In this document: one piece after another, positions 33,842-43,966 of the stretch
Numbering within the stretch: position 1 is the first letter of the stretch
Layout of the letters: every line of letters starts with the position of its first letter
NCBI GenBank assembly: GCA_032871835.1
Contig: CM065300.1
Span: forward strand, 6,033,768-6,097,767
Source: Dipteronia dyeriana
Taxonomy: Eukaryota > Streptophyta > Magnoliopsida > Sapindales > Sapindaceae
Direction of reading: 5' to 3'
DNA length: 64,000 bases
Program-made: the position numbers and the translations under genes
Notes under the pieces: generated by a model
The model's database searches: none
Seen by the model: the letters and a program-made list of their open reading frames with translations, nothing else
Told to the model about the DNA's origin: nothing

Positions 33842-35834
33842 TTTTTTTTTTTTTGAAACTGCAGTTTATTAAAATAAGCCTGAAGACAAGCATATAAGCT
33901 TTACAAAGAGAACGGTGGGCAATGTGATGCCCATACATAAATTACAACAAACAGGGTAGTAAGTCTGAAAGAAGAAAACAACTGCAGAAGACCGAGAATA
34001 ACAACGCCTAACTTTCCTAACTACAATCTCCCCATTCTAAGCGATCCCCACTACAATTCGAGCCACTTTTTGCTAAACTGTTTGCGAATGAATTAGAACC
34101 TCTAGGCATAAACTTGATGTCCAAACATTTCAAAGATTGGATGATCTGTCTTATATCATACAAAAAATTTACCGGCCTAAGGTTACCAAAGTTCTCACCA
34201 TTACACCATGAAACAACAACAGATTTTTAATCGCTAAAAATTCCTACCATTGAAATGATCCACAACAGCCCTAGACGATTCGCCCATGCTAATTGGATTC
34301 TGGTTAATATGGCCCTCCACACTCTCATCTAAAGACGAAAACCCACATTCATCACTTACCCTCTCCATATTGTCTCTTGAAACCTTACTCTTGTTGATAA
34401 CTAAATTGCCTTTGGGATTGTGAGAAATAAGTGGGACACGAGAGGCCTTCTTGAGTTAGACCTCTTTACCTTTGAATTATACTTTCTTAGGAGCCCTATT
34501 ATCCATATTGGGCTTAACTGATGAGCCCAAAAGAAAAGAGTCCATATGGGTCCCCTGATTAACAATTCTATCAGGCTTCTTAACACAAGGAATTTGAAGA
34601 GGCAAATATAATACAAACGCTCCTCCTTCCTTAGATCCAGAAACAAATAAGTTATCTTGCCTTGGGAACTCCTGTCTATCACCTATGTCACTCGTCCCAA
34701 CATCCTTTGCCATTGAAGAGACGTCTGATCCAATACCCAGTCTATTGGATATCCATTCAATGTTTATCGGTGTCGGATCTTCCCAAATCAAAACTGAAAA
34801 TATTCTCTTTCCGGTATCTACCTTAATAACACCAGGACTCCGATGTTTAAAAGGTATCCACACCAAGATTTTTCCTCTAGATAGGTTTTTCCTCTAGATA
34901 GGTTTTTCCTATGCAAAGTTTCATCCTCCATTAGCAATGGTTCTCCAATGGCCCAACCTAATCTCATGAAAAAAATCTTTGCACCATACATGCAGAGGAA
35001 TACCTCTAAACTCGACCCATGACAATCTAGATTAAGGAGTAATAGCATTAGTCCAAGCTCCAACAGAAGAAAAGAACCACCCCCCATAACAGTCTATTCG
35101 TTATAAAGACATCTCTATCATTTAACGACTCAAATATCAATAAGATATTCTTGTCATCGAGATTAAAGGGAGATGATAGGATCTTTCTTTCACAAAGACC
35201 CTTAACCACTAACGAAACGTCCGAAAATGATTTCAGAACCCCCACGACACAAGACTTTAGCCAACTATTATCGTGAGCCTCCTCATCCCATTTCACCACC
35301 TCTAAAGACTCCTTAAATGTTGGCCTCATAAACTGAAACCCATTATAATCTAAAATTTGCAAGCCTTTATAGGATCCTCTGACTACTTCAGCATAAGAAG
35401 ACTCCAACGTGAAACTAGACTCTTTATTACCAACCCTTACCATATCCGCCTTATACTACTTAAAACCGACTGGCTTCCGCACAATCTTCCCATAATCCTT
35501 TTTCCCACTACTCCAATCCAAGGAGGCAATTTTCGATGATATGGGCCATCCAAATACATGCATACCTTTCGTGAACTCAATAAATCTCTCAATTTCTTCC
35601 TTCGTAGAAAATCTAACAAAAGCGAAACAACTTTTCCTAGACCTAGATTTAAGGGATAAATAAAGATCTCTCACAAAGCCGAACAGTCTAAAAATACCCC
35701 ATAAACTCTTCTCATCAATTTTAGGATTCAAATTATCCACAAAAATGGACACAAGATTGGATCGAAAATCCTTTGCACCACCTAGAACCCCATACCCTCT
35801 CTCTCTAACTTTCTCTCTCCACATATTGATTCTC
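33842..35834 (-). mobile_element. L1-type LINE with most of ORF2 deleted
   Basis: Flanking 13-bp direct repeats CATGGTACATGTC are perfect (33829-33841 and 35835-35847). A poly-T run at the left marks the poly-A tail of a minus-strand insertion. The element holds ORF1, a degenerate stretch and then a fragment matching the C-terminal end of LINE RNase H (about 34040-34300, with PRGSNSFANSLAKSG). Endonuclease and reverse transcriptase are absent. The 5' end starts just before the ORF1 ATG. Confidence 0.85.
34400..35824 (-). pseudogene. LINE ORF1 protein with RRM domain, broken
   Basis: It starts at the ATG complementary to 35822-35824. Residues about 25-100 form an RNA-recognition motif: RNP2-like VSIFVDNL and RNP1-like SCFAFVRFS. 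An ORF1 core follows after a stop at 35456 and in-frame continuation (SWLKSCVVGVLKSFSDVSLV, FNLDDKNILLIFESLNDRDV). Later pieces to 34400 are frame-shifted and acidic. In autonomous plant L1s this protein binds the element RNA; here stops and shifts break it after about 120 and 130 residues. Confidence 0.75.
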
Positions 35835-36803
35835 CATGGTACATGTCAATATCAATTGATGTGCATATTAACTGTTTGATTAAATGATTTTTATGGAACA
35901 ACTAGTTGTTTGATGCAGCATTGAAAAAAAAATGTATATAATTGAGATGTTAATAATATGCTTTCATCTGTTGCAGATTGTATATAGACTAAAAGTTTAT
36001 TCGTCTTTTCATTGACGAAAGTGTTATAGTATTGAGACTTGAAGAATCTTCATCATATCAGGATATAATTGATGTAATGTATTTATCTCGAAATTTATAG
36101 CAAATTGGTGTACGTATATTAACAATTTTGTAATATTATTTTTTTCACTTTTGTTTTCTCTTTCTTTTCTTTTTTGTGTGCTGATTATCAATCCCTTATT
36201 GTACTTTTTGTATATAAGTTTTCTTGTAGTTAATAATAGTTTAATGGGCCATTATATTAACTTTGATTGAATTTATAACTTGTTATCTTATTGTTAATTG
36301 TCACTAAATTTGTGTAAAACAAATATAATTTTCATATGGTTAACTAGGTTTGTGTTTAGTGATAATTTTTAAATAATTAATTGTCAACAAATTGATGTAT
36401 AATGACACAATTTTAACATTGTTAATTGTCACTAGGTTTGTGAATAATGACACAATTTTAAAATAATAAATTGTCACTAAGAAGATGTATAGTGACAAAA
36501 TTTTCAAACATTTATTTGTTACTAAAAATATGTATACTAATAAAATCTTTATACAGTTAATTGTCACTATACATAAATTTAGTGACACAAGTTTTATTTT
36601 GACATTAATTAAAGTCAAGTGATAATATGTCACTAAAAGTTATGATTCGGAACAAGTAAAAAAAATGTCACAAATACTTTTAGTGAGAGGTAAAAGTGAT
36701 AAATTGTCAATGACACTTTTTTTTGTCACAATTTTAATATTAAAATTGTGACAATTCCTGTACTTTTAGTGATTTTTTGTCACTACTGGTCACTTTTTTT
36801 GTA

Positions 36804-36835
36804 GTTTCAACTTAAAAGATCTTTTAAGTTGAAAC
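36804..36835. repeat. perfect 32-bp palindrome
   Basis: Sixteen-base arms meet at AGATCT with no spacer. It begins within the last bases of the CACTA right end and stops directly at the ATG (36836) of the F-box pseudogene. Confidence 0.95.
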
Positions 36836-37930
36836 ATGACCCCAGAAAGAAACGTGAAAATAGAGAGGGAGAGCAAGAAGAAGCAAAGAAGTCTGCACAT
36901 TCCAGAGGATATCATCTTCAGCATATTGTGCAAACTCCCTCCAAATCACTTGCGAGTTCAAGTGTTTTTGCAAGTCATAGCAATCTTTAACCGACCAACA
37001 TATATAGGCTCAGTTTGGGAATACTTTCTGAACTGCTTTTGAGGCCAAAAGTGATTCCGGACTGAGCCAAGGGTGTTTGGTAAAATTTTAAGGAAGTGCT
37101 TTTGGTCACTTTTGACTTCCCAAACAACAGTTTTGAGAAGCTATTTTTTTATAGTTTTTAGAAAACTGTCTCTTAGGAAGCAGTAATGAAAAGGCAATAG
37201 ATTTTTGATATATAAGCAATATATATGGCAATATATATATAAGTAATAACGTTTTTTGATAATACAAAAAATAAAGCAAATTATTTAATTATTTGATAAC
37301 ATGTTTATGACCACAAAAATAAAACAAACTATTTATTTTATAACATATTTACCGCCACATAAAAATAAAACAAATTATTTATTTTATAACATGTTTATGG
37401 TCACACAAAATAAGGCAAATTATTTAATTTTCAAACATTAAATATTCATTTTTATCTTTTTTAGTAATTGCTTTTGGTTCTCACGACACTTTTAAAAATC
37501 AGTTTACTCAATTGATTCTTCTCATAGCAAATCCAAAAACAATTCTCCCCATAGCAGAACCAAAAGCAATTCCCCCTCATAACATAACAATGCCAAACTA
37601 TGCCTAAATATCATAACCACAAACTCATTCTTCTTTCAAGCAAGACCATTCAATATGTAAACTTTGAAGCAGATGAGATCAAAGGAGTTGATCTTGACAT
37701 TCCCTTTAAGGTTAGTAATAGTAATCGCATACTTGGAATTGCCTCCTGTAACGGCCTGTTGTGTATTTTAATTGAAAGAGAAGGCTTGGTGATACTTAGA
37801 GGGAGATAGATACAAGAGGGCAAGTATAGTATCACCTCTAAATATAATTGATTTGGATTTTGGTATGATCATTCCACCGACAATTTCAAGAATGTGAGGT
37901 TATAAGTAATTCTTGGCAACAAAGGAAGAA
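36836..37930 (+). pseudogene. F-box protein with F-box-associated (FBA) region, broken
   Basis: The first ORF has a canonical F-box start, SLHIPEDIIFSILCKLPPNH. A frameshift near 36952 moves the next conserved piece (FKCFCKS) to another frame, followed by a TAG at a position normally Trp (before QSL). A 598-bp MITE splits the gene at 37007-37604. Downstream are MPKYHNHKLILLSS, then ILGIASCNGLLCIL (the usual SCNGLLCL motif). After a stop at 37807, FGFWYDHSTDNFKNVRL is the hallmark motif of the associated domain. Family members act as substrate adaptors of SCF ubiquitin ligases; this copy cannot encode the full protein. Confidence 0.85.
37007..37604. mobile_element. MITE inside the F-box pseudogene
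   Basis: Inverted ends GGCTCAGTTTGGGAA (left) and GGCATAGTTTGGCAT (right, opposite strand). Subterminal repeats are rich in GCTTTTGG and CCAAAAGC. Target repeats are blurred by an ATATAT context. Non-coding. Confidence 0.7.
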
Positions 37931-38242
37931 CATATTTATGCATGATAAACAATAAAGAATAAATTAACAATTATATAATATAAGCAACAAGAATGCTGGT
38001 GAGATTATTCCTAAAAAGTTTTAAAAGATTTCATTCGGGTGCTCACAAATCGTCATGCAAGTTGAAGTTCCTACTAGAGTAACACGATCTGTGTATATAA
38101 TCTGTTTGTGCACTTGATCTGATCAATATAATTTAGTTCCTGAAGGGCATGCTTTATTTTAGGGTGACGGGACAGAGGTCATTTAACCTGGATACATAGA
38201 CACTGCTTCAGCTAGTTAAGATTCAGAGACTAACAAGGTATT
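37931..38242. other. intergenic, nothing recognised
   Basis: AT-rich; no supported feature. Confidence 0.4.
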
Positions 38243-38732
38243 TGTTGAAAGTACTAAAAGAGAAAGAAGAAACAGAGCAACTTTAGCCATTTTGAGACTT
38301 CCATTAACGAGAGCTCAAGCTCAAACTTGATTGTATTTTTAATAATAGAAAACTAATCAGTCATTACACGTGAACTTGTTATTTATACAAAGTCCATTCA
38401 GATTCTAACAGAAAATCTGATGAGGTAAATAACTAACTGCCACCTCATTGAATTTGTTGACTTTCCTAACAAACTCTGATAACAGAATAGTTAGTTCTCT
38501 AACTTCCTAAGCTCACTTTACACCTTGATAATCTATCATAATCATGATCTGATAGTTGATCATGATTATTGTTGATCAACAGCCGTTGCTTTCCAGTTCT
38601 CAAGTAATTATGTAGGTAGGTCTCATGTATGCTTGTTTGTTGATCACCTGGTACTGTGTGAGCAAGAGCTGGACTCTCCAAATCTGTTCTATGGTAGGCC
38701 AAGTTGGTTTGTTTTCCAGTTTCCTTCACACA
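38243..38732 (-). repeat. possible copia LTR (minus orientation)
   Basis: On the minus strand it would begin TGTGTGAAGG and end TACTTTCAACA. It has a TATA-like GTATAAATAAC and a CT-rich downstream part. No primer site, polypurine tract or matching target repeats (GTATT / GCTTA) were found, so boundaries are tentative. Confidence 0.4.
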
Positions 38733-39129
38733 GCTTATATGGATATATAAAACAAGGTGAATTACACGAGCATACTTATTTTCATAATGCCAATAAAATC
38801 TTGTAAGTGTATTCTATATTTATGAAAATTTCAATTATGCATTAGCGCAGTACATGATTTATAGTAGGACTGCTTCTTTATCTGCATGCATGACCAGACA
38901 AATTTTAACGCTCTATGATCATTTATATTACATAAAACAAAGAAGTAACCGTAATCACGGCTGGTACTTGGTACATATAAAAATGTTGTAATTATTACTA
39001 ATTTAAGAGTTGGGAGAGAAGTTAATTGACGACTTTTAAGTCATAATTTCATTATATGCATGAAAATATGAATAACTTGCATGTTTATGTTTATATATTA
39101 TATTTTGTTCAAATCTTATTCGTAACATA
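38733..39129. other. intergenic, nothing recognised
   Basis: AT-rich, without supported genes or repeats. Confidence 0.4.
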
Positions 39130-39305
39130 TAATCAAATGTTATGTGTGAATAGGAATGTGTACAATTATCTAGTTGGAAATGTCTTCTCCACAATTCATG
39201 TCTTACACGTTCCAATACAACGTGATCAATGAATAGAGTGAGGGACAATTCGAACTCTCGATCTAGATTCCCTGCCCTAATAACCACTAAATGCAAAAGT
39301 TGATC
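39130..39305 (-). mobile_element. probable tRNA-derived SINE
   Basis: On the minus strand an A-box-like TGCATTTAGTGGTTA (about 39282-39296) precedes a good B box GAGTTCGAATTG (about 39247-39258) by roughly 37 bases. A non-tRNA body follows (CCCTCACTCTATTCATTGAT). The tail and target repeats are not certain. Confidence 0.4.
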
Positions 39306-39319
39306 ATGCGGCAACTGAT

Positions 39320-40560
39320 CAAAGTACGTTCAGAGTGAACGAATTGGTTCAAGGAAATAATAAAGCCACTCCAAAATCTAAGCATGGAAAAATGAGTCAT
39401 CACAAGACACTAAGGAAACTTTAGGACTGTAAATTGGGACAAGGAAATGATAATAATTCATCTACTGCAAACAATAAGGCTCCTCAAAAATCAGCTGGTG
39501 TTACCTCACAGCCAAAGGGTACCTTCTAACTCGATATTTTTCCTCAAGAAAACAATGTTGGAAAATTTGTGACAAACTACCGGTTTGAGAGGGTTATTTG
39601 AGTATGATCGGTTTCATGAAAATGAAAGATCAATTTATATTCGAATTCTCCTTCGTGAGAGCTTCGAAGTGGTATACTCAAATTCACAAATCGATTAATG
39701 GGTGAATGAGAAATTGAGTCTCAAAGTGAGCTCATCGTGTAGGGGAAAAAGAGCATCCCACATTGGTTGTGTTAAGAACTTATATGTAATATATAAGTAA
39801 TCGTGTGATAGTAATTGTGCAAATCAAGGACCTCGAACCTTCGATTGCACAACTCATGTGTGGGCGCGACCCGGTAATTTCCATTTTGATTAAGGAAATA
39901 GTTGATTTCCTTGATCACTAAGTAATCAGAATCAGTGATCAATCAGGAATAAATCTTTTAGAAGATTATTCTTTAATTAGCTTTCTTTTATAATTTAAAA
40001 TGTAATTATTAAGTAATTTCTAAATCAACCTATATGACTTCTGTTATATAAGAAACCATAGTATGCACTTCATATATAGGGATTCTCACAATCACAAAAT
40101 TCAGAGCAGTCTTATTCTCTCTTCTTGTTTTTATTTTCTGGTAAGTTCGAACCTTATTTGAGTTCGCTGAGAGTGAATTGTGCTTTGCACTTCCACTGTT
40201 GAACCATTGTATCCTGGGAGACAATCGCCTTACACATACGGTGTTACCCGGTGAAATTGTCTTCAGGACATCGTGTGTAACACGGGCCTCGATTCCGCTA
40301 ACCGTTTGTTTCTGTTGGTCGCTTTCTACAGATTTCGAACCAGCTTGTTTTTGCGTACTACAATCAACAAACAATGCACTGAAAAAGGAAAACACTGAGG
40401 AAAAGAAGCCTTCAACATCAAGAAAAATCAAAGAAGATGATGGATCGTCTACTCATGGCCTCTTTGCCCCCAAATAGTACTTCCAACGATCCTGTGAAAT
40501 CTTGCATTGATCTCCTCAGAGTTAAGTGTTATGATTTGTGTTTGTGGTAAGTTTTTTAAA
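39320..40560 (+). other. gene-like remnant split by a solo LTR
   Basis: Left part (39320-39555) reads Lys/Asn/Ser-rich pieces such as NNKATPKSKHGKMSHH and NNKAPQKSAGVTSQPKG with stops between. Right part (40363-40550) reads ENTEEKKPSTSRKIKEDDGS in one frame and MASLPPNSTSNDPVKSC in another, ending at a GTAAGT-like donor (about 40549). The family was not recognised. It may be a decayed host exon or a transposon-carried fragment. Confidence 0.3.
39556..40362 (+). repeat. solo LTR, copia-like (807 bp)
   Basis: It begins TGTTGGAAAATTTGTGAC and ends GCGTACTACA. Internal marks are CATCCCACATTGGTTGTG, a TATA-like TTATATAAGAAACC (about 40044) and a CT-rich leader. No primer site or coding region follows. 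Flanks AACAA (39551-39555) and ATCAA (40363-40367) could be a 5-bp target duplication with one change, which fits an LTR-LTR recombination remnant. Confidence 0.6.
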
Positions 40561-40689
40561 TGTTTTTTAAATTAAGATTTCCTATAGTATACAAGTCCTA
40601 CGTCAAATTAAAGTATGGTTTGTGATTATGTGGGGATCAAATTTAAGTTGGCCATTTGATTTTTGTTTCTCTATGCATGTATGGTTATG

Positions 40690-40972
40690 TTATGTATGCC
40701 GATTGTGTGGAAAGTTTGGGAAACAGGGAATAAATTGATATTCAAAGGTGTCCAGTTGAACTTAGCTCAGAGTAATGATTCAGGTAAAGTTTAGAGTGGT
40801 GTGGTGGTTTAAACATCATGGTAACAGTTCGGGTGAAAGAGAGGTGCATAGATCCGGTTCCGATTAAAAAAGGAAATAAAGAGGTTTGGACTCCACCAGC
40901 TCGAGACTTGTTAAAATTCAATGTAGACGGTTCAGCTAGGGGTGTGCATTGGCCAACTAGTATGCGGGGTGT
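40690..40972 (+). pseudogene. LINE ORF2 RNase H fragment
   Basis: KEVWTPPARDLLKFNVDGSARG matches the start of the plant LINE RNase H domain, with catalytic Asp in FNVDGS. Degenerate pieces upstream in other frames resemble the linker after the zinc-binding domain. The domain stops after SMRGV where an inserted repeat begins. It is separate from LINE A because its 3' domain lies 5' of LINE A's endonuclease. Confidence 0.7.
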
Positions 40973-41470
40973 GATACCCACTATTTGTGTCGTTACCAAA
41001 TTGCAGATCCAAAAAGATATTTATAAAAAGTTCCTAAGCAATGTGCTTTACAGTTATGAAAATTAGCAAAGCGACAAGCGAGGGTATCGTTTCGCAGGGA
41101 GGTGAGATTCATCGACCATCTCTAGTTTTAGCTATTATTAGAACACGTCGAGAGAACTCATATGCTGTGTGTGTGGAAAAGTAAATGAAATTATACCTAA
41201 ATAAATTACGTAAATAATATATACATGGATAGGGTAGAATGAAGAGATGACATGGAATGTGTGGATACGCCAAGGAAATGACTCAACCGTAACAATCCTC
41301 CTAATTAAGCACTAGACTCACTTAGTCCCTCAAATGTGCAAGTATATATACCCTCTTCCGAGCACATAGAGATTGAATCCATACATATGCATGAATCCAA
41401 AAGTTCTATGAGACACACATACAAGCACTGTACACTAGCCTAGTGATCTCTCAATTTTTTGGTCAAATAC
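40973..41470 (+). repeat. LTR-like insertion related to 43718-45721
   Basis: It shares with the later copy the blocks TAGCAA.C.ACAAGC.AGGG.ATCGT and GGGAGG...ATTC.TC.AC..TCTCTAGTTTTA, the boilerplate seen in some plant LTRs. It begins TGATACCCAC inside the LINE RNase H. The right boundary is uncertain. Confidence 0.4.
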
Positions 41471-41474
41471 AGTG

Positions 41475-42000
41475 GTTATTTCGTTGGGCATGTAATGTGC
41501 AACCGTGTGGGCCATACTATAGCCAATGATTCATCCACTGGAATGTACTCAAGAGATGCCCTTGCTATGATAAAATCAGATGCATTTTTAACAACAATGT
41601 TTATGTAAGCATCCGAACACTTCTTTATCTCTAAACCTTATTGTTTTCCTTTGACCTGTTTAGTTATATTTTCGTAATGTAGGTCATAGAGGAGATGGCA
41701 GGAGCTTTTATGACCATCAGGAGTCGTGAGAGGGAGATCACTAAGTTAAAGGTTCAGCTTGTTAAGTCTTTGGAGAAGAACAAGTGAAGTTCTGGTAAAA
41801 ATGATATGGTGATCTTCATCCTGGCTTAAGAGGAAGGAGATGGAGCTTCAACTGATTTTACAAAGAAAATGAGAGGTAGGAAGAGGGTGTATTTAGCAAA
41901 AAAACATGGTATGAGAACAAGAAATGCAAAGCCTTGAGAGGATCAAGTGCAAGGTATTCAACAGGATCAAGTGCATGAGGAAGATAACTCATAGATGACA
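41475..42000 (+). other. exon-intron-like remnant before the LINE
   Basis: TGMYSRDALAMIKSDAFLTT is followed by a GTAAGC donor (about 41606) and, after about 75 bases, an acceptor TGTAG (about 41680). It then reads VIEEMAGAFMTIRSREREIT and KLKVQLVKSLEKNK, a charged helix. The family is not recognised. It may be the 5' part of LINE A ORF1 or an unrelated gene fragment. Confidence 0.3.
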
Positions 42001-42186
42001 TTAAACTTGGAAGAGGAAATAGCCAAAGTTATTGAGACAAGGGTGGCACTAGGTTTCAACTTTAATGGTAGAGAAAATGAGAAATATGAGGAGGTGGCTA
42101 GAGGAGAATTAGAAGATGAGGCTAATTTTAAAATTTTTAATCAGTAAGTTTAGTTTCTAGTGTGGTGATACATGAGTTTATCTCAT

Positions 42187-43717
42187 TGTTAATGATAGCA
42201 ATTTCTTGGAATGTAAGAGGCTTATAAAAAGGGAAGAAGAAGAGAGTGGTCCATAATTTGGCAGAGAAATGTAGTTTCTTATAAGAAACCAAGCTTAGTT
42301 CTTTCGATAATAGGTTGTTTAAGGCTCTTGGAGGATCGGTTCTTAACAGAGGCGTGTGAGTATAAATGGAGGGGGCTTCCGGTGGTCTGATTTTGCTTTG
42401 GAATGAAGATGTTTTTGTAGTAAGAGCTTGGTTCATTATAAGAGATGTATTTTTTTGGCGGGAGAGTTGATGGTGTTACATAAGAAGATGGTTTTTTGTA
42501 CGTTTATGTAACCAACGTAGAGAATGAAAGGAAAGTCTTGTGGGATTTTATTGTTAACTCTCAACGATCATTCTCAATTCCGTGGTGCTTGGTAGGGGAC
42601 TTTAATGCGGTTCGTGATTCTTCAAAAAGAATTGGTGAGAGCAACAATTATTTGATGTCTGTGAGAAATTTCAATTCTTTCATCCGAAAAGAAAGGGTTG
42701 TGGAAATACGGTTAAGTGGTTTATCTTTCACATGAACTAACTTTATGGAGAGGGCAACTTGGGCAAGGTTGGATCATTTTCTTTTTTTCTCCAGAGATCC
42801 TCATTTGGCTCTAAAATTTGGTACAATAGGGGTTTTGTAGAATTGTGTCGGATCACAATCGATAGGTTTTGGTGAACCGAAGGTGGATTGGGGTTCGAGT
42901 CCATTTCAATATTTTAATTGGTGGTTGAAGGACAAATAGTTGATGAAAGAAGCGATTAACGGTTGGAAAGGCTACGTAGTGGGAGGCTTTAAAAGTCAAG
43001 TTTTGATGGCTAAAATGGAGGCGACGAAGTTATCTATGAAGAAAATGGATATTTTTTAATTTGAATAAGTCTCATTCTCTTTGCCAGTTAGAGAATAAGC
43101 TAGTGGCCTTAGAGAAAAAACAAAGTATGATGGTGGGTCTGATGCTATTATATAAGTTCATTTATCTACTCTATCGAAATTGTGGAGAAGTCTCTAAAAG
43201 GATGCGTAATAGTGGAGACAAAAATCGAGAGTTAATGGCTTAAGGAAGTGGATAGGAATACAAAGTTTTGCCAATGATAGATGAAGAAAGAATCTTATTG
43301 GTGATATTTCTTTAAGATGATTGTTTGCTTGGATCCTCAACAAATTAGACAAGAGGTTTTTGATTTCTTTAAGAAGCCCTATGAGAACGTGTTTTGGCCT
43401 CATCCTAAGATTGACAGTTGTGATCTTAAAAGGTTCTCGGATTTTGAAAAAAAAATCCTTGAAGAGGTTTTTAGTCTGGAGGAGATTTGAGAAGTTGTTA
43501 AGAGTTGTGATGGTAACAAAGCTCCAGGCCTGAATGGTTTGAATCTCAACTTTATTGAGGCTAATTGGGAGGTAATCAAAGATGATTTTATGAATTTCAT
43601 CAATGAATTCCATAGTGATGGTTCTATGGTTAAGGAGTTAAATAATACCTTTTTAACTCGTATTCCTAACGATTCGCATGCTAGTGACCATGGGGGACTT
43701 TAGACCAATCAGCTTAG
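42187..43717 (+). pseudogene. LINE A ORF2, endonuclease and start of RT
   Basis: Endonuclease motifs are scattered over three frames: ISWNVRG at 42199, GASGGLILLWNEDVF, and IPWCLVGDFNAVRDSSKRIG, the central AP-endonuclease block, in the longest ORF (42496-42735). RT begins with DGNKAPGLNGLNLNFIEANW (about 43510-43570) and breaks at DFRPISLV exactly where the next insertion starts. Many stops and frameshifts are present. Confidence 0.75.
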
Positions 43718-43929
43718 TGATGAGAGCGTTGTTGTACTCTCGTCAAAAGATATTTATGAGCTTAACCTCATGAGTGCTAGTGAGCAATAACTAGTATAGC
43801 AACAAGCAAGGGGATCGTCCACATGGAGGAGTTATTCGTCAACTGTCTCTAGTTTTATAGTTTACTGAAAGCATGTAAATAAGAATGTGGATGTGGTGAG
43901 AGAGGTGTGTGTGAAGTGTAAGCATATCA

Positions 43930-43966
<37 letters not shown>

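Larger units (their letters stand above)
32829..36805. mobile_element. non-autonomous CACTA element with a LINE inside
   Basis: The left end is CACTACAAAAAAGTGACC. The right end on the other strand reads ACTACAAAAAAAGTGACCAG, with its outermost C lost or changed. Many GTGACAAATT/AATTGTCACTA subterminal motifs occur at 32880-33020 and 36290-36780, as in plant CACTA elements. No transposase is present. Removing the LINE (33842-35834) leaves about 2 kb. A 3-bp target duplication is not certain because the right tip merges with a palindrome. Confidence 0.8.

Noticed and set aside
39130..39305. A tRNA gene
   Set aside because: A- and B-box-like motifs are present but no cloverleaf with paired acceptor stem could be drawn; a SINE is the better reading.
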